64,000 nt of DNA from Saccharomonospora piscinae (GTDB lineage Bacteria > Actinomycetota > Actinomycetes > Mycobacteriales > Pseudonocardiaceae). Positions within the stretch are counted from its first letter, which is position 1. Every line of letters starts with the position of its first letter. The position numbers and the translations under genes are program-made. This document shows positions 26,353 to 35,574 of the stretch, in pieces. Under the pieces are notes generated by a model that was not told where the DNA came from, ran no database searches, and saw only the letters and a list, made by a program, of their open reading frames with translations. The stretch covers positions 62,199 to 126,198 of the forward strand of contig NZ_VCEK01000003.1 of NCBI RefSeq assembly GCF_005862235.1, given 5' to 3'.

Positions 26353-26787
26353 GTGTCGGAAACCGCTGACGAACGATCGCTGGCCAGTAGGCTGAGGCTG
26401 GCGGTTGTCCGGCTCAACCGCAGGTTGCGGGCACAGCGCGCCGGTGACGACCTGTCGCTCACCCAGATCTCGGCTTTGTCCACGCTGCACAAATGCGGCC
26501 CAGTGACACCCGGACAGCTCGCCGCCAGGGAAGGTGTGCAGCCGCCGTCGATGACGCGGGTCATCGCCGCGCTGGAGGAGCGGGCGTACGTCGTGCGCAC
26601 CCCGCACCCGACCGACGGCAGGCAGGCGATCGTCACCCTGACCGACGCGGGCCGGGACTACGTCCTGGCCACGATCTCCCGCAGGGAGGCATGGCTGGAC
26701 ACCCGGCTCGCCGAGCTGAGCGACGAGCAGCGGCGGGTGCTGTCGGACGCGGCCGAGATCATCGAACGCATGGCGGAGCGCGGCTGA
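26353..26787 (+). CDS. MarR-family transcriptional regulator
   Basis: 144-residue winged-helix regulator: SLTQISALSTLHKCGPVTPGQLAAREG, the recognition region PPSMTRVIAALEERAYVVR, and the wing PHPTDGRQAIVTLT. TATGCT (26341-26346) lies six bases before the GTG start, so the mRNA is probably leaderless; an ATG at 26335 would overlap that box. The MFS gene follows by 43 bases and is its probable target. It corresponds to the Rv0880 position, where the regulator controls multidrug transport genes. Confidence 0.9.
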   Translation: MSETADERSLASRLRLAVVRLNRRLRAQRAGDDLSLTQISALSTLHKCGPVTPGQLAAREGVQPPSMTRVIAALEERAYVVRTPHPTDGRQAIVTLTDAGRDYVLATISRREAWLDTRLAELSDEQRRVLSDAAEIIERMAERG

Positions 26788-26830
26788 CGCCCGCGTTCCC
26801 CGTGGCGCAGACGGGAGGCGACATCACCGC

Positions 26831-28168
26831 GTGACCATCACGGGTAGCGACGCGACGACACCGAGGAAGCCGACCGCCACCCGTGACTCACCACCTCCGC
26901 CGGAGCCGCCGGAGCGAGGCGGAGGCATGTTCGCGTCTCTGCGCGTGCGTAACTACCGCCTGTTCTTCGGCGGGCAGATCATCTCCAATGTCGGTACCTG
27001 GATGCAGCGCATCGCCCAGGACTGGCTGGTGTTCGAGCTCAGCGGGTACGACCCCGTGGCGCTGGGCGTGGCGGTGGCGTTGCAGTTCCTGCCGACCCTG
27101 CTGCTGTCGTTGTGGGCCGGGGTGCTCGCCGACCGCGTGGACAAGCGGCGGCTGCTGATCGGCATCCAGACCGCGGTGGCGTCGCAGGCGCTGGTGCTCG
27201 GTGCCCTGGTGCTGACCGGGGTCGCCGCGCTGTGGCAGGTCTACGCGCTGTGTGTCGTACTCGGCACGCTGTCGGCGCTGGAGGTGCCCACGCGGCAGGC
27301 CTTCGTGGCCGAGATGGTGGGCCGTGACCAGGCCGCCAACGCGGTGGCACTGAACTCCTCGATCTTCAACCTGGCTCGCATCGCGGGCCCCGCCGTCGCC
27401 GGGTTCGCGATCGTGCTCGTGGGCACGGGCTGGCTGTTCGTGGCGAACGCGGTCAGCACGGTGGCGGTCATCGCGGGACTGGCGCGGATGAATCCCGCCG
27501 AACTGTTCCGCGCGCCCTCGGTGGGGCGCGGCAAGGGACAGTTGCGCGACGGACTGCGTTACGTGCGCGGCAGGCCGGATCTGCTGACCGTGATGGTGCT
27601 GGTGTTCTTCGTGAGCACCTTCGGCATCACGTTCTTCACGTCGCTGGCCGTGGTCGCGGCCAACGTCTTCGGAACCGAGGCCGACGGCTACGGGTTGCTC
27701 TCGACGATGCTCGCGGTGGGGACGTTCACCGGCGCGCTCGCCGCCGCGCGCCGGGGCAGCCGGGGCGGGCCGACGCTGCGGCTGCTCGTGGTGTCCGCGG
27801 CGGCGCTGGGGCTGTGCGAGCTGGGGGGCGCGTTCCTGCCGACCTACCTGTTGTTCGGGCTCGGCCTCGTGCCGCTGGGGTTCGCCACGATCACGTTCCT
27901 CAACACGGCCAACGCCCTCGTGCAGACGACGGTGAGCCCGCAGTTGCGCGGGCGGGTCATGGGCCTGTATGTCCTGGTGCTGATGGGTGGCAATCCGGTG
28001 GGCGGCCTGCTGACGGGCTGGCTGGCCGGCACCTTCGGCGGGCGGTCGCCGTTCTACGTCGGCGGCGCGGTGGCGCTCGTGGCGGCGCTGGTGTGCGGGT
28101 ACGTGGCGCACCGGGCCCGTCGCGGCGCCCGGCGTCCGGGCACCACGCGCCCCTTGCCCCAGGAGTGA
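26831..28168 (+). CDS. MFS exporter (EntS/DUF894-like)
   Basis: 445-residue transporter with a 30-residue Pro-rich N-terminus and about 12 helices. FGGQIISNVGTWMQRIAQDWLVF and WAGVLADRVDKRRLLI (MFS motif A) are typical of the MFS_3/enterobactin-exporter-like group, which includes drug and siderophore exporters. It is cotranscribed with the MarR regulator. Directly after its stop lies an iron-box-like sequence. Substrate unknown. Confidence 0.9.
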   Translation: MTITGSDATTPRKPTATRDSPPPPEPPERGGGMFASLRVRNYRLFFGGQIISNVGTWMQRIAQDWLVFELSGYDPVALGVAVALQFLPTLLLSLWAGVLADRVDKRRLLIGIQTAVASQALVLGALVLTGVAALWQVYALCVVLGTLSALEVPTRQAFVAEMVGRDQAANAVALNSSIFNLARIAGPAVAGFAIVLVGTGWLFVANAVSTVAVIAGLARMNPAELFRAPSVGRGKGQLRDGLRYVRGRPDLLTVMVLVFFVSTFGITFFTSLAVVAANVFGTEADGYGLLSTMLAVGTFTGALAAARRGSRGGPTLRLLVVSAAALGLCELGGAFLPTYLLFGLGLVPLGFATITFLNTANALVQTTVSPQLRGRVMGLYVLVLMGGNPVGGLLTGWLAGTFGGRSPFYVGGAVALVAALVCGYVAHRARRGARRPGTTRPLPQE

Positions 28169-28170
28169 GG

Positions 28171-28189
28171 TTAGGTTAGCCTCAGTTTC
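28171..28189 (+). promoter_or_regulatory. DtxR/IdeR iron-box-like sequence
   Basis: TTAGGTTAGCCTCAGTTTC matches the first 12 positions of the DtxR/IdeR consensus TWAGGTTAGSCTAACCTWA exactly and then diverges. It is in a convergent gap two bases after the MFS stop, with no gene start nearby, so a regulatory role is doubtful. Confidence 0.2.
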
Positions 28190-28221
28190 GTCGCTTCGTG
28201 GTGGGAGCGGCAGTCAGTTCG

Positions 28222-28287
28222 GGAAACACGTGAGGCCCCGTCCCTTCCGGAAGCGAACTCCGGCAGGACGGGGCCTCACGTGTTTCC
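28222..28287. terminator. Bidirectional terminator, perfect 22-bp stem
   Basis: Arms 28222-28243 and 28266-28287 are exact reverse complements over 22 bases with a 22-base loop. It lies between the convergent MFS and superoxide dismutase genes and should stop both transcripts. No U-tract is present. Confidence 0.85.
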
Positions 28288-28305
28288 GGCTCGGGCGGAA
28301 AGCGA

Positions 28306-28929
28306 TCAGGGCAGCAGCAGCCCGTTGCGGCCTGCCTTCGCGTCCTCGAAGCGCCTGCCGATCTCGGCCCAGTCGAACACGTTCCACAGCGCCTTGACGT
28401 AGTCCGGCTTCACGTTCTTGTACTGCAGGTAGAAGGCGTGCTCCCAGACGTCGACCAGCAGGATCGGGGTCGTCGGCAGGATCAGGTTGTTGTGGTGGTC
28501 GCGCAGCTGCTGGGTGATCAGCGTCTTGCCGATCGGGTCCCACGACAGCGCGCCCCAGCCGTTGCCCTGGATGGTGGTGCAGACCGCGGTGAACTGCGCC
28601 TTGAACTTGTCGAACGAGCCGAAGGACTCGTCGATCGCGGCGGCCAGCTCGCCGGTCGGCTTGTCGCCGCCGTTGGGCGAGAGGATCTTCCACCAGACGA
28701 CGTGGTTCGCGTGGCCGGCCAGGTTGAAGGCCAGCGTGGTCTCCAGGCCGACGATGGAGCCGAAGTCGTCGGCGTCGCGCGCGGCGGCCAGCTTCTCCAG
28801 CGTCTGGTTGGCGCCGTTGACGTAGGTCTGGTGGTGCTTGCTGTGGTGCAGCTCGTTGATCTCGCCGGAGATGTGCGGCTCGAGGGCACCGTAGTCGTAG
28901 TCGAGGTCGGGAAGCTCGTACGTGGGCAT
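28306..28929 (-). CDS. sodA: Superoxide dismutase (Mn/Fe)
   Basis: 207-residue cytoplasmic dismutase. Metal-binding His28 is in [12 protein letters not shown], the second His in [13 protein letters not shown], and the last Asp and His in [16 protein letters not shown] and GWGALSWDP are typical of the Mn/cambialistic group in Actinobacteria. ATG at 28929 follows GAAGGAGG with ideal spacing. It converges on the MFS exporter across a strong terminator. Confidence 0.97.
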   Translation of the reverse strand: MPTYELPDLDYDYGALEPHISGEINELHHSKHHQTYVNGANQTLEKLAAARDADDFGSIVGLETTLAFNLAGHANHVVWWKILSPNGGDKPTGELAAAIDESFGSFDKFKAQFTAVCTTIQGNGWGALSWDPIGKTLITQQLRDHHNNLILPTTPILLVDVWEHAFYLQYKNVKPDYVKALWNVFDWAEIGRRFEDAKAGRNGLLLP

Positions 28930-29097
28930 GAGCCCTCCTTCTTGTCTCGCGAACCAAGCCTTGTCGTCGCTGCCAAACCTAGTAGCCACTGTGTGCTCGG
29001 GCTAACCGGGGCGTGACGTAGTTGACCTTGCAAAGTGGAGTTAGGTCGAGGTCAAGGCACTGTTACTCGCGCCACAGCGGGGCGGACCCCGACCGGT

Positions 29098-30594
29098 TCA
29101 GTCCACCGGCCACGAATGCACGGGCTCGCCGGTGCGCGAGAGTTCGACGTAGCGCGCCAGCATGGCGGCGAGCGCGGAGTCGCGGTCCAGGCCACGGTCC
29201 TCGGCGCGCAGGACGGCTTCCCGCTGCCACACGCTTCCGGTCCGCTGCCGCAGGCACCGCTGCTCGATCACCCCGAGGTACCGGTCGGCGACACTGTCCG
29301 GGACGTCCGAGTCCCGCAGCCCCTGCCGGGCCAGCGGCAGCAGCACCCGCAACGCGAGCTCGTCCGGCGGGATCCAGCCGATGCCGGGCCAGTACAGGTG
29401 TGCGTCGAACCCGTTGCGAGCGCCGGAGTACAGGTTCTCCTCGGCGGCCTGGAACGACATCTGTGTCCACACGGGCCGCTCCTGCTCCGCCAGCGCGCGC
29501 TGCGCACCGTAGAAGAACGCGGCGTTGGCCATCATGTCGAGCACCGTGGGCCCCGCGGGCAGCACCCGGTTCTCCACCCGCAGGTGCGGCATGCCGTCCA
29601 CCACGTCGTACACCGGCCGGTTCCACCGCCACACCGTGCCGTTGTGCAGTCGCAGCTCCGTCAGCTTCGGCACCTGGCCCGACTCCAGTGCCTCCATCGG
29701 GTCCTCGTCGTCGGTCTCCGGCAACAGGCCGGGGAAGTACCGGACGTTCTCCTCGAACAGGTCGAAGATCGACGTGATCCAGCGCTCGCCGAACCACACC
29801 CTCGGCCGTACCCCTTGATTCCGCAGCTCCTCGGGCCGGGTGTCGGTGGCCTGGAGGAACAGCGGAATGCGCGTCTCGTGCCACAGCGCCTTGCCGAGCA
29901 GGAACGGCGAGTTCGCGCCGAGCGCCACCTGAACGCCCGCGAGGCACTGGGCCGCGTTCCAGTGCGCCGCGAACTCCTCGGGTGCGACCTGGAGATGCAG
30001 CTGCACCGACGTACACGCCGCCTCGGGCAGGATCGACTGGGCGAAGGCACGCAACCGTTCCGGTTCGCGGCCCGGCAGGCCGACGCCCTCCAGCGACAGC
30101 AGTGGCTGTTCACCGCGCGCGGCGAGGATCTCGTCGTTGAGCAGGGAGTACCGGGCACTGCTGGTGAGCCATTTCTGGTCGAAGTGCTCCGAGCGCAGGG
30201 TCGGCAGCACGCCGATCATCGCGACCTGTGACTCCGCCTCCGTCGCCTGCCGCTCCGCCCTGGCGAGGTACTCGTCCAGCATCGACTCCAGCCGGAGCGC
30301 GGACGTGCCGTCCAGCGGACACGGCGGCACGTTGAGCTCGATGTTGTGCTGCGAGAGTTCGGTGGTGAACGCCGGATCGGCCAGCGCGTCGAGTACCTCG
30401 GTGTTGGCCATCGACGGCCGCATGTCGGCGTCGACGAGGTTCAGCTCCACCTCGAGACCGATGTGCTTGCGCGGAAACGTGAAGCTGCCGTCCGAGAGCA
30501 TTCGCGCCAGAGTGTCCAGACAGCGTTGCACCTTGCGGCGATACCGCCCCCTGTCCCTCGGGGTGAAGGCGTCCGGTGACACGTCCTTACCCAT
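29098..30594 (-). CDS. Glutamate-cysteine ligase-like (GCS2 family) carboxylate-amine ligase
   Basis: 498-residue ATP-dependent ligase of the GCS2 superfamily. HIGLEVELNLVDADMRPS carries the metal-binding Glu pair, and QHNIELNVPPCPLDG, TSVQLHLQV and LHNGTVWRWNRP match family blocks. The reaction would join an amino-acid carboxylate to an amine; glutathione is not expected in mycothiol-using Actinobacteria, so the true product is open. ATG at 30594 follows AAAAGGA. It diverges from the methyltransferase gene across a 204-base gap in which I see no further gene. Confidence 0.85.
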   Translation of the reverse strand: MGKDVSPDAFTPRDRGRYRRKVQRCLDTLARMLSDGSFTFPRKHIGLEVELNLVDADMRPSMANTEVLDALADPAFTTELSQHNIELNVPPCPLDGTSALRLESMLDEYLARAERQATEAESQVAMIGVLPTLRSEHFDQKWLTSSARYSLLNDEILAARGEQPLLSLEGVGLPGREPERLRAFAQSILPEAACTSVQLHLQVAPEEFAAHWNAAQCLAGVQVALGANSPFLLGKALWHETRIPLFLQATDTRPEELRNQGVRPRVWFGERWITSIFDLFEENVRYFPGLLPETDDEDPMEALESGQVPKLTELRLHNGTVWRWNRPVYDVVDGMPHLRVENRVLPAGPTVLDMMANAAFFYGAQRALAEQERPVWTQMSFQAAEENLYSGARNGFDAHLYWPGIGWIPPDELALRVLLPLARQGLRDSDVPDSVADRYLGVIEQRCLRQRTGSVWQREAVLRAEDRGLDRDSALAAMLARYVELSRTGEPVHSWPVD

Positions 30595-30798
30595 GGGATC
30601 GTCCTTTTCCTGCTCGGCCTCGGCACACCCGAACGCCTTGGCGTTGACCCCTTGCCAGGCGGCAACCGTGACACACCGTCGGGGCCGCGACTAGCGGCCA
30701 ATCTGGTGCTCTGGGTCACCTGCCCTTAACGCTGCGCACGCGAAGGCCCGTTCGTACGACCGGGCTACCCCGCATTCGGAGCACCAACGCCTGCCGTA

Positions 30799-31626
30799 AT
30801 GGCGGAGTGCGAGACTCCGGGCGTGGCCACACTGATCGAGACCGACCGGGCCGACGACGAGCGCCTCGACGACTTCCGCGACCTCACCACGGCCGACCGC
30901 AGGCCCGACCGCCCCGGCGGGCGGGGGCTGGTCATCGCCGAGGGCACCGTCGTGGTGCGGCGGCTGCTGCACTCGCCCTACCCGGTACGTGCGCTGCTGG
31001 GCGTGCCGAAGCGGATCGCCGAGCTGCGCGACGACCTGGCCGGGCTCGCCGTCCCCGCGTACGTCACCTCGGCGGAGACCATGTCGGAGGTCGTGGGCTT
31101 CCACCTCAATCGCGGTGTCCTCGCGGTCGCCGACCGCGCGCCGAGCCCGTCGCTGCCCGACGTGTTGTCCCGTGCCCGCGTGCTCGCCGTGCTCGAAGGC
31201 GTCAACGACCACGAGAACCTCGGATCGCTGTTCCGCAACGCCGCCGCGCTCGGGGTGGACGGGGTGCTGCTGGGCGCAGGCTGTGCCGACCCCCTATACC
31301 GGCGCAGCGTGCGGGTGTCGATGGGGCACGTGCTGCGGGTGCCGTTCGCCCTCGCCTCGCGCTGGCCCGCCGAGCTGGCCGAGGTGCGCCACCACGGGTT
31401 CCACGTCGCGGCTCTCACGCCGCGGCCCGGCGCGGTAGCGTTGCGCGACGTCCGCGACGCGGGTCACGAGCGGCTGGCGTTGCTGGTCGGTTCGGAGGGG
31501 CACGGCCTCTCCGACGCCGCGCTCGCCGCCGCCGACAGCGCGGTGCGCATCCCGATGTCGGAGGGCGTGGACTCACTCAACGTCGCCACGGCGGCGGCCG
31601 TCGCGTTCTACGAGGTGACGAGGTGA
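30799..31626 (+). CDS. SpoU/TrmH-family RNA 2'-O-methyltransferase
   Basis: 275-residue SPOUT methylase. An N-terminal substrate-binding region (GLVIAEGTVVVRRLL) is followed by the three SPOUT motifs: VLEGVNDHENLGSLFRNAAA, LLVGSEGHGLSD and RIPMSEGVDSLNVATAAAV, which form the SAM-binding knot. The target RNA (23S rRNA or tRNA) cannot be told. GTG at 30823 is an alternative start. It is followed 21 bases later by DUF2537, the Rv0881-Rv0882 order. Confidence 0.93.
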   Translation: MAECETPGVATLIETDRADDERLDDFRDLTTADRRPDRPGGRGLVIAEGTVVVRRLLHSPYPVRALLGVPKRIAELRDDLAGLAVPAYVTSAETMSEVVGFHLNRGVLAVADRAPSPSLPDVLSRARVLAVLEGVNDHENLGSLFRNAAALGVDGVLLGAGCADPLYRRSVRVSMGHVLRVPFALASRWPAELAEVRHHGFHVAALTPRPGAVALRDVRDAGHERLALLVGSEGHGLSDAALAAADSAVRIPMSEGVDSLNVATAAAVAFYEVTR

Positions 31627-31647
31627 CATGCGAGCCGGTGAGCGGGC

Positions 31648-32265
31648 GTGACTGACGAGGCCGAGCTGTTGTTGCGCGACGACCGCGCCGTCCTCGTGCT
31701 GCCCACACGCCGCGAGAACGGCGACACGGACCAGCGGAGCGCCGAGCTGGCCGACGTGCTCGGCGCCGACCTCGCCGACGCGCTCGCGGAGTGGGCGCGG
31801 GTGTGCGCGGCGATGTCGCGCACCGGCAGCGGCGCGGGCAGCGAGGTCGTCTCCCGCCGGGGGCGCCAGCTCGCGGGCAGAGTCGCCGTGCGGCTGGGCG
31901 GGCCGGTGCGCTACCGCGACCCGGCGAGCGGGCACAGCCGCGTGGTCAGGCCGGGACGTTCACCCGCCTTCGCCCGGCCCCCGCACGGGCGCACGGTCGA
32001 CCCCACACCGCCGTGGGCCACCGGGCTCACCGTCGCGGCGTTCGCCGCCGTGTTCGTCGTCGTGGCGATGCTCGCGCTGGCCTCGACACTGGCCTCGGAG
32101 ACCGCGGGCTGGGTCGCGATCCTCGCCGCCGCCGTGGTGAGCGCGGGACTCGCTCCGTCGCTGTGGCTGGGCCGGACCGTTCCCGTGGTGCGCTGGCTCG
32201 TCCTCGGCGCGGTGGTGGGCACCGCCGTGTCGTGGCTCGGAGTGCTGGTCATCGCCTTCTCGTGA
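31648..32265 (+). CDS. DUF2537-type membrane protein
   Basis: 205 residues: a soluble, acidic N-terminal half, an Arg/Pro-rich linker (RPGRSPAFARPPHGR) and three membrane helices from about 127 on. It fits actinobacterial DUF2537 (Rv0882 position), function unknown. GTG at 31648 overlaps nothing and follows GGTGAGCGGGC. Probably cotranscribed with the methylase. Confidence 0.8.
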   Translation: MTDEAELLLRDDRAVLVLPTRRENGDTDQRSAELADVLGADLADALAEWARVCAAMSRTGSGAGSEVVSRRGRQLAGRVAVRLGGPVRYRDPASGHSRVVRPGRSPAFARPPHGRTVDPTPPWATGLTVAAFAAVFVVVAMLALASTLASETAGWVAILAAAVVSAGLAPSLWLGRTVPVVRWLVLGAVVGTAVSWLGVLVIAFS

Positions 32266-32343
32266 CCCGCCCGTGCGCAGTGGACCGCGCTGTGGTGCGG
32301 GTATGGCGTTGGGCCGATCGGCGCACGGGGTAGTTTTGACCAC

Positions 32344-33288
32344 ATGTCTTCGCCCACGAACTCAGGCTCGCCCCACGTCGTGGTCACGGGTGGTTGCGGC
32401 TTCATCGGACGCGCGGTCGTCGCCGCCTTCCGCAGGCGTGGCGCGCGGGTGACGATCGTGGACCGGGAACCGGTGACCGTCGCCGACGAGGGCGTCGTCG
32501 CCGTGCAGGGCGACCTGGCCGACCCCGAGGTGCGGGAGCGCGCGGTGGTCCCCGGGACCGACGGCATCGTGCATCTCGCGGCCATCACGTCGGTGCTGCG
32601 CTCGGTGGAGATGCCGTCGAGGACGTATTCCGAGAACGTCGCCAACACCCACGAGCTGCTGGAACTGGCGCGCATGCACGGGGTGCGGCGGTTCGTCCTG
32701 GCCTCGACCAACGCCGTCGTCGGCGACGTCGGCACCGCCACCATCACCGAGGACATGCCGCTGCGGCCACTGACGCCGTACGGTGCCACCAAGGCCGCGT
32801 GCGAGATGCTGATGTCCGGCTACGCGGGCGCCTACGACATGGCCACCTGCGCCCTGCGGTTCACCAACGTCTACGGGCCCGGCATGAGCCACAAGGACAG
32901 CTTCGTGCCCCGGCTCATGCGCGCGGCGCTGACCGGCGGTGGCGTGAAGGTCTACGGTGACGGCGGCCAGCGGCGCGACCTCGTGTTTCTCGACGACGTG
33001 GTGCGCGCCATCGAACTGGCCTGGGACTCGGGCCACGTCGGCCGAGCCGTCGTCGGCGCGGGCCACTCGGTGTCGGTGCTGGAACTGATCGACACCGTGC
33101 GGGAGGTCACCGGCTGCCCGATCCCGGTCGAGCACGTTCCCGCTCCGGGCGGTGAGATGCCCGCGGTGGTCGTCGACGTCTCCCGCAGCGCGGACACCAT
33201 CGGCTACCGCCCGTCGTACTCCCTGCGGGACGGGCTCGCGGCCACCTGGCAGTACTTCCTCGACCACGACAGGCAGAAAGTGTTCTGA
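32344..33288 (+). CDS. NAD-dependent sugar epimerase/dehydratase
   Basis: 314-residue extended SDR: VTGGCGFIGRA at 14-24 binds NAD(P), ASTNAVVGD supplies the active-site Ser/Thr, and PYGATKAACEM gives the catalytic Tyr-x3-Lys. It resembles UDP-glucose 4-epimerase-type enzymes and should make an activated sugar for the downstream glycosyltransferase. TAGTTT (32331-32336) is seven bases ahead of ATG, so the transcript is likely leaderless. Its stop is immediately followed by the GTG of the next gene, so they form an operon. Confidence 0.9.
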   Translation: MSSPTNSGSPHVVVTGGCGFIGRAVVAAFRRRGARVTIVDREPVTVADEGVVAVQGDLADPEVRERAVVPGTDGIVHLAAITSVLRSVEMPSRTYSENVANTHELLELARMHGVRRFVLASTNAVVGDVGTATITEDMPLRPLTPYGATKAACEMLMSGYAGAYDMATCALRFTNVYGPGMSHKDSFVPRLMRAALTGGGVKVYGDGGQRRDLVFLDDVVRAIELAWDSGHVGRAVVGAGHSVSVLELIDTVREVTGCPIPVEHVPAPGGEMPAVVVDVSRSADTIGYRPSYSLRDGLAATWQYFLDHDRQKVF

Positions 33289-35574
33289 GTGACCGGCTTC
33301 CTCCGCCGCCACTGGTTGCTGCTCGTTCTGCTCGCCGGTGGCCTCACGCTGCGCGTGCTGACGTGGCTGGCCTACGAGCCGGCGCTGCTCTACATCGACA
33401 GCTTCCGGTATCTGGGCAACCTCGACGACCTGCGGCCCACCGACCTCAACCCGCTCGGGTACACGGTGGTGCTCAAGGCGCTGCTCTCGTTCGGCGGGCT
33501 CGCCTTCGTGCAGGCCGTGCAACACCTGGTCGGCCTGCTGCTCGCGGTGTCGCTCTACGCGCTGACGTTGCGCTACACGTCGAGAACGTGGCTCGGGGCG
33601 CTGGTCGCCGCTCCCGTGCTGCTCGACGCGTACCAGTTGCAGGTCGAAGCGCTCATCATGTCCGAGGTCTGGTTCCAGGCGCTGCTGGTCGGGGCGCTGT
33701 GGGCGCTGCTGGGCCGGGGCGAGCCGACGTGGTGGCGGGCGGGGCTGGCCGGGGCGCTCATCGCCTGCGCGGTCCTCACCAGGTCCATCGGCATGACGCT
33801 CGTGCTGCCCCTGCTGGTCTATCTGGTGCTGGCGGGCGGAGCGTGGCGCAGCAGGGCGGGCTGGAAACGCATCGGCGTGCGCACGGCGGCCGGGGTACTC
33901 GGCCTGGTGGCGGTGCTCCTGCCGTACTCCGCGTACTTCTACTCGCAGGCGGGCTACTGGGGGCTGACGGGCGCCACCGGCAACGTGCTCTACGGGCGCA
34001 CGGCCACCATCGCCGACTGCTCGCAACTGCCGGAGGACGACGCGGGGCTCCAGCTGTTCTGCCCCGACGAGCCGCTGAACGACCGCCGCAAGATCGACTA
34101 CTACACGCACTTCGTGTACGGCGATCCCGACTGGCCTGCGGAGGGATTGCCCGACGAGCGGACCAAGGAGGACCTGGCCAACCAGTTCGCCAGGGAGGTC
34201 ATCCTCAACCAGCCGATCGACTTCGCCACCGGCATCATGCGGGACTTCCTGAAGAACTTCGACCCGATCAAGCGCACGCATCCGAAGGACGTGCCGGTCG
34301 AGCGGTGGCAGTTCCAGCTGACCTACCCGTATTACAACGTCGGTGAGTCGTCGCTGGAGTACTACAACCAGGTGACCTACGCCTACGACGGCGTGCTGCC
34401 CGACGCGAACACCGATCTCACGGCGTTCCTGCGGTCGTACCAGCTCGGTGGCGGCTACACGTGGGGCCCGCTGCTCGCCGCGTTCTCGCTGCTCGGGCTG
34501 CTGGGGGCGGCCGGCCTCGGCCGGGCACGCCGGTCCGGGCTCCGGGCCGCCGCACTGCTCGCCACCGGTAGTGGCCTGATCCTGCTCGCGGGCGCCGCGT
34601 CGTTCGAGTTCTCGTGGCGCTACCAGATCCCCGCCCTGGTCCTGCTCCCCCTGGGCGGCGCTCTCGGGCTCGCTGCGATCCTGGGTGCGCGCGCGGCGGC
34701 GTCCGGCGTGTCACCCCGGTACCCCCGGAACCCCCACTCACCCCAGTCACGAGGTCGGAGGCCCACGTTGGACGACTACCCCGATGAGATCGACGCCGGG
34801 GCGGCTGCCGACTTCCGGCAGCGGTACGGCACCAGCCCGCTGACCCCGCTGGTCGTGGTGATCGCGGCCTACAACGAGGCCAAGGGCATCGGGACCGTGT
34901 TGCGGGAGATGCCGACCCACTGCGGCGAGTTGCCCGTCTCCACGCTCGTCGTAGTGGACGGCTCCACCGACGACACCGCGCGGATCGCCCACGAGGCCGG
35001 TGCGTACGTGTGCGTGGCGAGCCGCAACCGGGGCCAGGGTGCCGCGCTGCGGCTCGGCTACCACCTCGCCGCCGAGTGTGGCGCGCGCTACATCGTCACC
35101 ACCGACGCCGACGGTCAGTACGACAACAGTGAGATGCCGCTGCTCATGGCGCCGCTGCTGGACGGCACGGCCGACTTCGTGACCGGGTCGCGCAGGCTCG
35201 GCAGCTACCAGCACGACAGCACCATCCGCTGGGTCGGTGTGCGCGTCTTCGCGTGGCTGGCGACGGTACTGACCTTCCGCAAGATCACCGACACGTCGTT
35301 CGGTTTCCGGGCGATGCGCGCCGACCTCGCCACCTCGGTGACGCTGCGGGAACCGCAGTACCAGTCGTCGGAGCTGCTGCTCGGCGTGCTGGCCCAGGGC
35401 GCGCGGGTCCGGGAGGTCCCGATGACCATGCGGCTGCGCAACAACGGGGCCAGCAAGAAGGGCCGCAGCGTCGCCTACGGCGCCAACTACGCGAGGGTCA
35501 TGACCGGGACCTGGCTCCGCGAGTACCTTCTCCGCCGCGGAAAACGAGCCGATCGAGCAGTGCGAACTTCATGA
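33289..35574 (+). CDS. Polytopic membrane protein fused to GT2 glycosyltransferase
   Basis: 761-residue frame. Residues 1-480 are a multi-spanning protein with an N-terminal TM helix and a large extracytoplasmic loop (FCPDEPLNDRRKIDYYTHFVY), resembling the GT39/GT-C type membrane transferases. After a Pro/Ser/Arg linker (VSPRYPRNPHSPQSRGRR) a GT2 domain begins at about 520: VVVIAAYNEAKGIG, VVVDGSTDD and TTDADGQYD (DxD metal site near 605), like dolichol/polyprenol-phosphate sugar synthases. An internal in-frame TTG at 34768 has GGAGG at 34757-34761, so a free GT2 may also be made. It probably builds or transfers a surface glycan with the neighbouring epimerase and GtrA. Confidence 0.85.
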   Translation: MTGFLRRHWLLLVLLAGGLTLRVLTWLAYEPALLYIDSFRYLGNLDDLRPTDLNPLGYTVVLKALLSFGGLAFVQAVQHLVGLLLAVSLYALTLRYTSRTWLGALVAAPVLLDAYQLQVEALIMSEVWFQALLVGALWALLGRGEPTWWRAGLAGALIACAVLTRSIGMTLVLPLLVYLVLAGGAWRSRAGWKRIGVRTAAGVLGLVAVLLPYSAYFYSQAGYWGLTGATGNVLYGRTATIADCSQLPEDDAGLQLFCPDEPLNDRRKIDYYTHFVYGDPDWPAEGLPDERTKEDLANQFAREVILNQPIDFATGIMRDFLKNFDPIKRTHPKDVPVERWQFQLTYPYYNVGESSLEYYNQVTYAYDGVLPDANTDLTAFLRSYQLGGGYTWGPLLAAFSLLGLLGAAGLGRARRSGLRAAALLATGSGLILLAGAASFEFSWRYQIPALVLLPLGGALGLAAILGARAAASGVSPRYPRNPHSPQSRGRRPTLDDYPDEIDAGAAADFRQRYGTSPLTPLVVVIAAYNEAKGIGTVLREMPTHCGELPVSTLVVVDGSTDDTARIAHEAGAYVCVASRNRGQGAALRLGYHLAAECGARYIVTTDADGQYDNSEMPLLMAPLLDGTADFVTGSRRLGSYQHDSTIRWVGVRVFAWLATVLTFRKITDTSFGFRAMRADLATSVTLREPQYQSSELLLGVLAQGARVREVPMTMRLRNNGASKKGRSVAYGANYARVMTGTWLREYLLRRGKRADRAVRTS

